Assembly (NCBI GenBank): GCA_023213395.1
Contig: CM041465.1
Location: 98,401,741 to 98,465,740 of the forward strand
Direction: 5' to 3'
DNA from: Cycas panzhihuaensis
Taxonomy: Eukaryota > Cycadophyta
DNA length: 64,000 nt
In this document: positions 11,617 through 21,465 of the stretch, one piece after another
Numbering within the stretch: the stretch's first letter is position 1
Layout of the letters: each line of letters starts with the position of its first letter
Translations under genes and position numbers: made by a program
The notes under the pieces: generated by a model
Databases searched by the model: none
The model's input: only the letters and a program-made list of their open reading frames with translations
Told to the model about the DNA's origin: nothing

Positions 11617-12815
11617 TGGAAAAAGATCACCTTCTTGAGCAGAACCAAAGGCCTTATCCTGGGAAAACTTATAAAGAGGTCCTGAAATCTAATGAGGAAG
11701 TATCTTTTGATTTAACCCCAGTGTACGAAGACAACAAAGTAAGACTAAAAATTCCTCCTTGCCTTTGGTGAAAAAATGGAAAGCTTGGGAGAACTGCCTT
11801 GTCGGCAGATTCTCGTGTCCCAGACCAGGTCTGGAGCCTATTAGGGTTTGGACGAGGTCAAATGGAAAACATCAAGTAATGTTGAGGTAATAGCCATGCC
11901 CAAGGGTCATGTCTATTTAAATTTGCATCATATGAAGATATGGCCAGCATTCTGATCAGGGCACCATGGATGTTTGGAAGAAAAGCGCTATATCTAGAGA
12001 AATGGCATAGGGGCTTTGACCCCTCGACTCTAAAAATTAAGCAAGCCCCTATTTGGATCCAACTTCTAGGGTTGCCGCTTCACCATTGGAACCCGGAGGT
12101 TTTTAATGGGATTGCGAAGGCGGTTGGCCCCCTCCTAGCAGTTGATTCGGCAACGAAGAACAGAAGCAGGCTTATTAACGCCAGAATTTGTGCCTTGGTG
12201 AGGTTAGATAAGCCTTTATTAGATGATATCTGGATGGACCTCCCTGATGAAACCTGGGTTCAACCTTTGCTATACGAGCTGGATCACTTTAGATGCTCAA
12301 CATGTAGAAACCTGGGACATCTGCCCCAGAAGTGCCCGGGTGTGCAACCCCCAAAAGAAGTTCCAGCAGAGACAGACAAACAGGAGGAAGGAATAGTGGT
12401 GGGGCAAGTTTGCCCTGGCCGATTGGAGGCAGCGGATACTTCTCTTCAAAACTTAGGCTTTGATCCAAGCGAGGAGGACACGTTGCTTGAGGAGGATGCA
12501 CATATGGCTCAGGTCGCTGTGGACCCGAAGGGCCTAGACGTAGAGGTTGGGGCTACAGAACACCCCCAAAAGGGGGATGTTATGCCGACTCATAATGTCT
12601 CGCCTAAGCCTTGGAGGCAACTGGAGGGAGTGATGGAAAAGGGGACGGATATCGCCCCGCTGATTGTTGGCCCAAGCCGCCTTAGAGAGGGGGACGGGGA
12701 CACAGATCTGCCTTGCCCAGAGGAATCAGGACAGGCAAAACTTGATTCAACCTTGCAGATGCCTCAAAAGAAGTCGGATGTAGGTGTTGAGAAGCGGGTT
12801 GGTAGACCCCGCTAA
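11617..12815 (+). pseudogene. L1 ORF1 RNA-binding protein (DUF4283 plus zinc knuckle)
   Basis: ORF1 protein of plant L1 elements binds the element RNA. The ATG at 11617 opens the frame, but a stop and shift near 11767 break it before the conserved domain. The DUF4283 core then reads in another frame from about 11920, with APWMFGRKALYLEKWHRGFDP and PIWIQLLGLPLHHWN as landmarks. A CCHC zinc knuckle follows (CSTCRNLGHLPQKC at about 12295-12336). The tail to 12815 is acidic and Pro-rich. A 154-bp gap separates it from ORF2. Confidence 0.9.
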
Positions 12816-12969
12816 AAGTCCAAAGAGAGAAGGATTCGGCTGCCCAAGTTGATCTTGGTACGCAGAAAACTCTGAAAGAATCATTCCTTGAGGGGCCTAC
12901 CCTCAGATCCCGACAAGAGCAGAGCCCAAAAGGGGAGGCAAATGAGGTCTGGAAACAAAGGAAGAAGAG

Positions 12970-15900
12970 ATGAAAATTCTCTCATGGAATATCAGGGGCC
13001 TCAATGCCCCTTCAAAACAAAGAATCATCAGAGATATGAGAAGAAGACATCAACCGGATTTGTTATTTCTTCAAGAAACAAAACTTAATAAAGAGAATGG
13101 ACCCAAGATTAGGAGCAAAATTTGGAAGCAAGCTGAAGGCATCGAGGTGGATTATGCCCAAGGAAGAGGGGGTCTGATGGTTTTATGGGACCCATCAATC
13201 TGGTTGGGTGAAATTTTTCTGATAGAAGAATCTTTCATTTCGGTTCGGTTAACCAGCGAAATAATAACACCTCATGGATTGCCACTAATGTGTACGCCCC
13301 AAACCATCAAGAAGCTAGAAAGTGTCTTTGGGCTAGATTGATTGAAGCCCATAGGGCCTGCCATCTCCCATGGCTATTGGCGGGTGATTTCAACTCGGCC
13401 CTTTGCCCTGGTGACAAGAGAGGGGGCACTGAGGGCTGGACTACCAGTATGAGTGACTTTAGTGAATTTTTGCAACAGGGGGGGTTAGAGGATGTTAACC
13501 TTAGGGGTGCCTCCTTCACCTGGACCAATAAAAGGTTGGGGAACAGCCTTATCCAAATCAGACTGGATAGGGTGTTGGTAAATTTTGATTGGGTGAGGTG
13601 CTTTAAGGATTTCACCATCGAAGCCTTGCCGAGAATCAGTTCTGATCACTCGCCCCTCTTGCTGAACTTCTCAGATTCTGGGAAGTTTATCGGGGCCCCG
13701 TTTAGATTTGAGTTGATGTGGCTCTGTCACCCGGATCTTAGGTATAGAATGGAGGAATGGTGGAGCATCGATATAGAAGGACATGCTATGTATAGATTTT
13801 CCAAGAAGCTCGACTGGGTAAAAAGGAAAGTCAAAATCTGGAACAAGGAAATCTTTCAAAATATAAACGACCAAAAGGAGAGGACTTTCCAGGACCTAAA
13901 GGATATTGAGGATCAGATCAAGCGGTTGGGTAGATCTCCAGAGATGGACAAGGTAGAAAAGGAGTTGACTGGGTCCCTGGAGGAAATCCTCTCTAGGGAG
14001 GAAATCCACTGGAGGCAGAAATCTAGGGCTCTGTGGTTGGCAGAAGGAGACAGAAATACAAAATTCTTCCACATGAATACTGTTAAACATAGAGCGAACA
14101 ACAGAATCAACAAGCTTCATAGCGTTGATGGCTCTGAAGTTAGTTCGACTGAAGATATGAAGGAGGTGGCCAGTGATTATTTCAAGGAGCTATTTATGAG
14201 CCGACGGATGGGGATATGGAATTGAGGAAGGAATTCCTCAATAATATCCCCTGCTTGGTGAATGATGCCCAAAACGCCCAGACATGACTCCTTTCTCTCG
14301 TGAAGAGGTGAAGGTGGTGCTTTCAAGATGAAGAGAGATAAAGCCTGCCCCGGCTTCCCGGTTTTTCCAAGAATTTTGGGATATTATCAAGGGAGACTAC
14401 ATGGAAGCGCTCCAAGAATTTTACGTAAATAGGAAGATCTTACAGAGTGGCGGACTACCTTCCCGGTTCTTATTCCTAAGAAAGAGGGAGCGAAAGGATG
14501 GAGGACTTTCGCCTATAAGCCTCTGCAATGTCAAATATAAAATCCTAACAAAGGTTTTGGTGAATAGGTTAAAGCAAATTATGCCAAACATCATCTCTCA
14601 GAACCAAGATGGGTTTCTCCCGGGGAGACAGATATACGATGGGTACATCGTTGTCCATGAAACCATTCACTCTGCGATAGAGAGGAAGGAGTCTGTGATG
14701 CTCATAAAGATTGATCTCTCGAAGGCCTTTGATAGGGTCTCCGACTGCTCATTGATTGCCTAAAGGCTTTTAGCTTTGGAGAGACGTGGCGCTTATGGAT
14801 AAAACTATGTATTGGAAATCCACAATTCTCTGTTATTATTAATGGTACATCTTCCTGCTTCTTCCCAGGATTTAGAGGGTTGAGGCAGGGCGACCCGCTC
14901 TCTCCCTTCCTGTTTATCACGATGGCAGAGTTGTTGGGTAGATCCCTGGAGTCCTTGAGGAGACAGGGGGTTATAACTGGTATAAAGCCGACATCGGGAG
15001 TGGACAATGTGGCCCACCACCAATTCGTGGACGACAATATCTTCCTTGGGAAACCTACAATTAGAGAGGCCACCAACTTCAAAGAGTTCCTGGGCCATTT
15101 TGAGAAGGCCACGAATCAAAAGATAAATCTGAATAAGAGCAATGTATATTTTATAAATACTCCAGGCTGTATTCAAGGCAGGATCAGCAGATGCCTGGAG
15201 ATGGGCATCAGAAAACTCCCCACTACCTACCCCTACTTCCTCTTTGTTGGGAAGATGGCCAAGGAAATGTGGAACCCCTTATTGACAAAGTTGCAAAGAA
15301 AGTCGGCCGATGGAAAGGTGCACTCTTAAGTCAAGTCGAAAACTTCAACTTGTAGCCTCCACGCCATGAGCATCCCAGCTCGATGTCCATTTTAGAGTCC
15401 CTACGGCATCTCAGATATCATTGAATCTATCCAAAAAAGGTTCCTCTGGGCCGGCACGGAAACCAGAGACAGAATTCATTTAGTCAGCTGGAACAAGGTC
15501 TGCATGCCGAAATGGGCTGGGGGCCTTAACCTGAGAAGACTTCCTCTCTTCAATGCAGCTCTAGGGGCCAAGTTGGGGTGGCGTCTGCTTAAAGGGGGTG
15601 AGAGGCTCTGGGAGAAGATCCTAACTAGGAAATACGTGCAAGGTGGTTCCTTGGCTGTAAATGATGTCTCTCAGGTTGGCTCATCCATCTGGAGGGGTAT
15701 TCTGAAAGCTTGGAATGCTTTAAGGTGTGGACTGAGATGGAGGCTCGGAGATGGGAACACCATCAGATTCTGGGAGGATGCATGGTGCAGTGACGTTGCG
15801 CTAAAGGATCATCCAGATCCGAACCCATAATGGGTCCATGTGTTAGGATCTATGGTAGTCATGTGAAGGACTATCGAAGGAAGCGGAGATAGCAGGTCTT

Positions 15901-17027
15901 GGAAGACCCTAGAGGAGATTCAAGGTGATAGAGTGCAAGAAGGCATTAGCAAGATCAAAAGCATGCTTGGCAAGTGTTACATCCCTAGATTTCCTACGGC
16001 GGACTCGATAGTGTGGCCCCTAAGCCCGTCCAGGGTCTACTCTGTTAAGCAAGGGTATCTATACCTATGTCAAGCAAGAGGGGACCAGAGAAACCCTATC
16101 CTCGAGGGGGTCTGGAAGCTCCCTATCATTCCGAAGATTGTTGTTTTTTAGTGGACCTGTTTGAGAAACAAAATTCTTACAACTGATAATCTGAAAAGAA
16201 GAGGGTTTACGGCAAATGATGTACTTTATGCCGCTTTCGGAGGAAGAGTCTATGGATCATATCTTTTGGAGTGCTCTTACACAAGGGAGGTATGGAGAAT
16301 GCTATGGAAAATTTGAGGTAAATTGGATATTCTAAAAGATATCGGATCTTTGGTCGGCTCGAAAAGCCCATTCGTGAGCGTGGACGTTGAGTTGCATCTG
16401 GACTAGTGCTCTTCCGATCCTAGCCTGGAACATATGGAAAGAAAGGAACCGTAGAATCTTCCAGGCGAAACGGATGGACCAGACTACCATTTATTGTAGA
16501 ATTTGTGCAGAAATAAGAGAGAACGTCAGATCAGTGAAAGAGAAACCCATGCTTGGGCCAGAGAAAAGGATTCTGAGCAAGTGGGATATAGTTCCAACCT
16601 TCGGGGCGGAAAAGAATAAAGATATCAAGTGGCTGCCTCCTGAGGAGACATGGGTCAAGATAAATTTTGATGGTACAGCAAAGGGGAATCTCGAGGCTGC
16701 CGGGGGGGAGGTATTTGTAGAGACCATTCTGGGTCTACTCTTTGGGCTTTTGCAAAATTCTATGACTGCCAGACAAACCACTATGCAGAGATGCATGCTA
16801 TGCTCAAAGCTCTTGACCTTGCGGTGGAAGGTAATTATCAGAGAGTGATTATTGAGGGAGATTCTGAGGTTGTGGTGAAATCCTTGAAAGAGGAGGTTAT
16901 CCCGGATTGGAGATTCCAACTTTTATTTAATGATGCCAAGGAAATCATTAAGAGGCTGCCAGATGTCCGTATTAGGCATACTCTGAGAGAAGGAAATAAA
17001 CCAGATTTTCCGCAAATTGGGGAGTGA
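12970..17027 (+). pseudogene. L1 ORF2: endonuclease, reverse transcriptase, zinc-finger region and RNase H
   Basis: ORF2 nicks the target and reverse-transcribes the element. The ATG at 12970 opens an apurinic-type endonuclease with SWNIRGLN, FLQETK, AGDFN and SSDHSPLLL in order to about 13660. The frame shifts near 13300 and again near 14225. Reverse transcriptase motifs follow: NVKYKILTKVLVNRL, IDLSKAFDRVSW-like near 14720, LRQGDPLSPFLF near 14880 and the catalytic FVDD at about 15027 (family norm FADD). A zf-RVT-like region occupies about 15500-16330. A plant-type RNase H begins with VKINFDG near 16655, and RVIIEGDSE lies near 16840. The frame ends at 17025-17027. At least six stops or shifts disable it. 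The C-terminal RNase H is a known feature of a plant L1 group. Confidence 0.93.
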
Positions 17028-17277
17028 GACAAAGGGCAGGACAAATATGGAAGCCAGATTTTCCCAGGGATCTTTTGGTTCTGGTTGAGAAGGACTTGAT
17101 ATGCGTGAGTGGCCGTGGGGCTTGTCCCAAGACCTTGCTGGCCTAGTCCGTGGGGCTGTCACGGACTTATACTTATCTGTTGCGCCACATTTCTTGATGT
17201 ATTAGGTTGTGGGATCCTCTTTCAAACCCACTAAAATTCATTTTATCTAATAAAAAAAAACAGTTCTAATAAAAAAA

Positions 17278-17846
17278 TTCCCTTTAAAAAATAAATGTTA
17301 GCTAAAAAAAAGTTTATTGATATCCATAAATTAAATTTAAAAACAACGTGTGAAATAAAAAACCTTTCAAGCTCAATATTTTTAATATAAAATAAGAGCT
17401 ATAAAATTAATAATCACCACCTTTTTATTTCTAGTGGTAGCTAAATTCCAATAGGGCCAACCCCAAATTTTACTAGTGGTTGTGGATGGACTTTATTCCT
17501 TAATCTTGTGGATAAACTTCTATTTGTTTATGAAAAAACATGCAAGTCCTCTTACCATCTGTGCCTTTTTTTGTAAGTAGGTCTTACAAGCACATTTGGA
17601 CTAATCCATTTAGAGATATATCAAACAACTAGAATAGTCAATATAGATACCTTCATATTTGAATTTACTTTTCTTATTAATTAAATAATTGTATTCATTT
17701 CCTTTTTTGTTTAGCTATGATTGTTGCTTTTGGTATATTAATTGGTATCTTGTATAATGGATCCATAAATAAATATTAGCTAAATTATAAGTGTGATTAA
17801 GGAGTGTTTAACAAGGGGGAATTAAAATAAAATTAAAATGTAATAA
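17278..17846. other. AT-rich leader of family C copia, unassigned
   Basis: This is the continuation of the family C leader after the LINE. No coding frame, repeat or RNA gene is recognised, only A/T runs. Confidence 0.5.
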
Positions 17847-18025
17847 GGGAGGGGGGGGGGGGCTTATGTTTCATTTAAATCAAAATTTCCTAAAGGAGGG
17901 GAGGTATAGTTTTCTATTTAAATCAAAGTATGATAAAAACTAGGGGGGTTAGGTTTTATTTAAATCAAAATATGATAAAAAGGGGGGGGGAGGGGCTAAT
18001 GTTTTATTTAAATCAAAATTAAAAA
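17847..18025 (+). repeat. tandem repeat of poly-G plus TTTATTTAAATCAAAA units, about 4 copies
   Basis: Four units of about 42-58 bp each begin with a G run (up to 14 G) and end with the shared core ttttatttaaatcaaaat, usually followed by atgataaaaa. On the strand in which the copia is read, the runs are C-rich. It lies between the LINE and the captured gene fragments. Confidence 0.85.
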
Positions 18026-18149
18026 GGAAAAATAAAAAAAACTAAACCTAAACGGGCGGACGGACCCGACGGAGTTGTTAATTTTAGAAAACAAAATCGA
18101 TTTTGAAAACAGATTGGGGTTTGAGGGGGGTAAGGGCGTAAGAAACCCT

Positions 18150-18490
18150 ACCTACATGGTTATCTTCATGGCAGTGGCATAGAGGTTATGTCATTGCAGG
18201 CATGCTTTGTATGCAGGTATTCATGGCGAGGATGTAGATGAAGACGTTCTAGAGTAGCTGCCAGTGTTGGATAGCTAAGGGCCAAAGAAAGAGCCATCAT
18301 GGAAGAAATACCAGCGGCAAATTTATCGACTAAATCATCTTCGGTGAGATCAAGAACAACATGATCAAAAACTGATTCATTGTCATACACAGACTGAACA
18401 ACAAGCCCATATGAGAATGGTCGAATCTCGAGCTTTGCAAGCAAAGCTGCCTCAGAAGAACCAACATTCTCTCCTTTCTCTTCAATCTGA
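18150..18490 (-). pseudogene. RPP0: captured fragment of ribosomal protein P0 (RPP0)
   Basis: The minus-strand frame contains [45 protein letters not shown] and [13 protein letters not shown]. These are in the order and spacing of the central part of the large-subunit stalk protein P0 (about 320 residues in eukaryotes). After the TLAA motif the frame shifts. Weaker nucleotide-level similarity to the following AYK...AT segment continues to about 18150. Both ends of the protein are missing. The fragment reads in the same direction as the copia element and no intron is visible in it. It lies 34 bp from an Alfin-like fragment on the same strand. Confidence 0.9.
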
Positions 18491-18523
18491 GTTCACAACC
18501 CTGGGATTATAGGCCCAGCGTAT

Positions 18524-18628
18524 TATACCTAAAGCAGGCTCAGGAAGCTCTGGAGGAACCTCTTTAGCAGGAGGGTTAACTTCCCATGTTTCATTTGGAT
18601 ATCCATACAGGCATAAATTCTCCTTCTT
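18524..18628 (-). pseudogene. captured fragment of an Alfin-like PHD-finger protein gene
   Basis: A 35-codon minus-strand frame reads [16 protein letters not shown] and then [12 protein letters not shown]. This is the distinctive N-terminal Alfin domain (DUF3594) of plant ALFIN-LIKE histone-reading proteins; the PHD finger is not included. Homology stops sharply after ALGI (18524). At the other end the fragment overlaps the first bases of the guanylate-binding-protein fragment at 18617-18628, so the joint may have formed at a short shared sequence. It reads in the copia direction. The short length lowers certainty slightly, but the motif is highly specific. Confidence 0.85.
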
Positions 18629-19233
18629 TGTTTCCTGATCGGGATTGCTTCACACTTGTACCGCCATTAAATAATGAGTGGGATCTCCAACGGCTTGATC
18701 AGATTCCTTTGGAGAAACTGTGCCTAGAATTCTGTGCAGGTCTTGATGCATTGACAATATTTATTTTTGAGAGAACAAGGCCAAAGCAAGTTGGGTCAAC
18801 AATTATGATTGGTCCTATACTTATAGGGCTTACACAATCATTCTTGGATGCCCTTAATTCTGGGGTTATTCCAACTATTACAACTTCCTGGTAGAGCATA
18901 GAGGAAGGGGAGTGTAGGAGAGCTTATGATTTGGATGTTGAATCGTACATGGGTGGCTTTGATCAGTCAAAGCCACCTGAAGAGGTTGCTCTATTAGAAG
19001 CATATGAGGCAGCATTACAAAAGGCATTAGTTACTTTTCATAGTTGTGCAGTGGGAGTAGGTGTTATAAGACAGAAGTATGAGAAGCTAGTTCAGACTTC
19101 TTTGAAGAAGTAATTTGAGGAGTTCAAGTGAAATGCTTTCAGGGAAGCTGAGCTGAAATGCTCTAGCAATGTTCAAATGATGGACAAGAAGTTGTGGACT
19201 ACTTGTTATGCTCCTAGAACAAAACTTGATTAA
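18617..19233 (+). pseudogene. captured fragment of a plant guanylate-binding protein (GBP) gene
   Basis: The plus-strand frame runs about 205 codons with one stop near 18892-18894, then two more near the end. It reads [74 protein letters not shown] and KYEKLVQTSLKK. This is the end of the GTPase domain and the start of the helical domain of plant GBP-family proteins. The nucleotide-binding N-terminus (G1-G3) and the C-terminal coiled coil are absent. No intron interrupts it. It lies antisense to the copia, and its end is only about 28 bp from the copia primer site. Confidence 0.9.
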
Positions 19234-19260
19234 GTGTTGTTGATTCGTGAGTCTATTCAA

Positions 19261-19272
19261 GCTCTAATACCA
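19261..19272 (-). other. primer binding site of family C copia
   Basis: The minus strand reads TGGTATTAGAGC directly after the LTR terminal CA. It differs by one base from the initiator tRNA-Met site TGGTATCAGAGC. Confidence 0.88.
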
Positions 19273-21460
19273 TGTGAGAATAGGCACATGCACAATGTAA
19301 TCACATAATCATAAATTATGCAAACACAGGTAACAAGATAACACTACACATGTGTTTCCTAGCTATTGGGAATGGACTTTATGCCTTTACTTTGCTTACT
19401 TATGATCAGGAATGGTTTGATTGACATGTTGTGCCCATATGCACCGTTGATTGCTTGTTCATTATGCTTTAGCCTATGACGGGCATCCATCGACACCCAC
19501 CACGACGCTCCATGGTCTTTCGGATGCTTTTGTTATGTTGCAAACCCTTTCTAAGGTTTAACCCTTAGTTAGGTCTCTTTGCACCATTTTGAGTACTTGG
19601 GCCTTTGATTTAATTCACTTCTTCTTACCTTAAAAGTTTTTATGACTTTTAGGTTGCATTTTTCTTTTTTCACTGTCATCATCGCAACCTAGCTTAGCAC
19701 AATAAAGTTAAAGTTTGCAGGACAGATTACGCTCATAATCACTTAGCCAGACCTTCAGTCACTACGTGGTACTTACGCTTAAAATTCATTTGAAGGCCCC
19801 CAACGCTCACTTGCTTCACTCAAGACATAAAAACTCTTTTTTCACTCATTTGCCTCATTATGATTATTGAATGAATTTTTCTACTCTCTACTTCACTCTC
19901 CTCTCAAGTTTTCTTTACAAAAGACAAGACAAACAAACAAGAACAAGAGACACCTTTCAACGGATAGAGGCACCAAGTCCAATACAAGCACTCTTCCTCC
20001 TCACACATATTGAAGGCCTCCAAGAGGATTTTGCACCAAGAAAACCATAGGAACCATTTCCATCTCACTTTCTTGCATGAGGCTCCACCACTCCTCTCTT
20101 GCAAGGGACATGCTACATTGCTTCATAGGCATCTCTTGGGCCGCAAGTTGCCAAGTGCTCACATGCACTCCTCCTTCATCATTTGAGGTATTTGGTGTCA
20201 TTTCTTTGGTGTTTTTGCTTGTTTTTTGTATTATTTCACTTGCAACTCTTTGCTTCCTTTTATGTATGCACTTTCTTGGTTTTGATGCAAGGAACCATAG
20301 TATTTGTGGCTTATTAGAGTGTCACCCGAGGATAGGCTTAGTTTCCCATTCTTTTCTTCCACTCACCCTTCTTCTCCCATCCTTCTCTTTCGCCATTTCT
20401 TGGGCAAACCAAGATAAAGGGTTACACGAGGGTTTGAGGGAGATTACCCATTCCTACTCCCCAAGGGTCCTTTTCCTCTCCCCTTCATTTTCCGCTTTTG
20501 CTTAAGAAGTAGGGCTAGTGTTTACCGCTCCATGATCTTTTGTCGACATCCCGTGGAGACCTCTCGTGGTGAGTTAGCCATCCCGAGGCTATGCTCAACC
20601 CCATTTTGTGGTATGTGACCTTGGCATGCTTATCGTGTGACTTTGCTTCTTTCATTGCATGTTAGCATTTAGCCATATCTTTTAAACTTAGTTCGCTTTA
20701 CTATATATACATATATCTTTTGGCATCTCGTAGCCTCTCTTTCGAGAGGAAGGTATTCCGCTTATTTGCTTGCAGAGGCGTTGGGACGAGGGGGCATAGG
20801 TCGCACCCTACTTGACCCGACCGCCTTCGTAACGCCTTTGTTTGCTACTTATTCTAGTACTTTATTTCTAGTACTTATTTGCTTTGGGAGGTAAGTGATC
20901 CCCATCAGAGGAAGCGCCCTTCATACGAAATATAAGAAAAGGAAAAGAAATAACTATTTATTTTGTACTTGCTTTTTGCTTTACATTTGCTTATATCTTA
21001 CCTTCCCGCCATCCAGCAACCAGCACCTTGTTTAGCCTATTAGCCCCGTGGTTTTGTGTCCTTGATCATTGCCCCGTGGAGAGCGTTTCAACATGTACAC
21101 AGATTGACAGGTGGAAAACCCATTATGGGGAAGAAAAACCACCTCCTAAAGTTCTAATTTTATTAAGAATAGTAGTGAATAGAAAACCAAATAGGTAAAC
21201 CACATAATACCTAAACCAGCCTTTGAAAAGGCATACAGACAGCCCTCCTAGATCCATGGAACCATCTCCTTGAATCTAGGAGATGAATTTATACAACGAA
21301 AGGTTTGTTGGAATGTAGTTCCATATTTCAACCACCTTTCACATAAGTTAATTAATAAACATAAAGTTTAAATATTAGGATAACTTAAATATACATTTAG
21401 ACATATGACTAAAATATGAACTTTAAAAGATTACATAAATATTACATTAACATTCTAATA
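19273..21460 (-). repeat. 5' LTR of family C copia, split by a solo LTR
   Basis: The LTR halves are 19273-19352 and 21091-21460. Joined by alignment to the 3' LTR they make about 445 bp. The outer end is TATTAGAATG on the minus strand, with TG changed to TA. The flanking atgaa matches the other side of the element. Confidence 0.95.
19353..21090 (+). mobile_element. solo LTR, 1738 bp, inside the copia 5' LTR
   Basis: The insert starts TGTTTCC and ends GTTTCA, and it is flanked by the perfect 5-bp duplication acatg (19348-19352 and 21091-21095). The undisturbed site acatgtacacag is seen in the partner LTR near 6151. There is no primer site, purine tract or coding region inside, so it is a single LTR left by recombination between the two LTRs of an element. 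A TATA-like stretch near 20700 (actatatatacatat) suggests plus orientation. The length suggests a gypsy family; no relative is present in the window. Confidence 0.9.
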
Positions 21461-21465
21461 ATGAA

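Larger units (their letters stand above)
11102..17256 (+). mobile_element. full-length L1 non-LTR retrotransposon (LINE), about 6.15 kb
   Basis: This is a plus-strand plant L1, opposite in direction to the copia that holds it. It has a GC-richer 5' UTR (11102-11616), ORF1 (11617-12815), ORF2 (12970-17027), a short 3' UTR and an A-rich tail (17250-17256), inside a near-perfect target duplication of about 20 bp (11081-11101 and 17257-17277). Full length and a recognisable tail point to a complete insertion. Both frames carry shifts, so this copy is no longer autonomous. It inserted between gag and the captured-gene leader of the family C copia. Confidence 0.97.
6074..21460 (-). mobile_element. 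Ty1/copia retrotransposon, family C, with captured host gene fragments and two nested insertions
   Basis: This is a complete minus-strand copia element flanked by the 5-bp target duplication atgaa (6069-6073 and 21461-21465). In its own direction it reads 5' LTR (21460-19273, split by a solo LTR), primer site (19272-19261), a leader with three host gene fragments, gag, protease, integrase, reverse transcriptase, RNase H, purine tract (6517-6508) and 3' LTR (6507-6074). Without the nested LINE and solo LTR it would be about 7.5 kb, roughly 2 kb longer than a usual copia, and the surplus is the leader. LTR ends are TGTTAGAAT...ATTCTCACA on the minus strand. Both LTRs and gag-pol have decayed. 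Confidence 0.95.

Noticed and set aside
18150-19260. A functional host gene at the P0/Alfin-like/GBP cluster
   Set aside because: Each piece lacks essential parts of the protein, orientations conflict, stops interrupt the frames and the cluster lies inside a retrotransposon.
18140-19260. A Helitron or Pack-MULE as the carrier of the gene fragments
   Set aside because: I saw no TC...CTRR ends, terminal inverted repeats or separate target duplication around the fragments. This stays an open alternative, not a call.
20077-20505. A 142-codon frame inside the solo LTR
   Set aside because: It is hydrophobic and Ser/Leu-rich with no known domain, and it sits wholly in LTR sequence. It is treated as chance.
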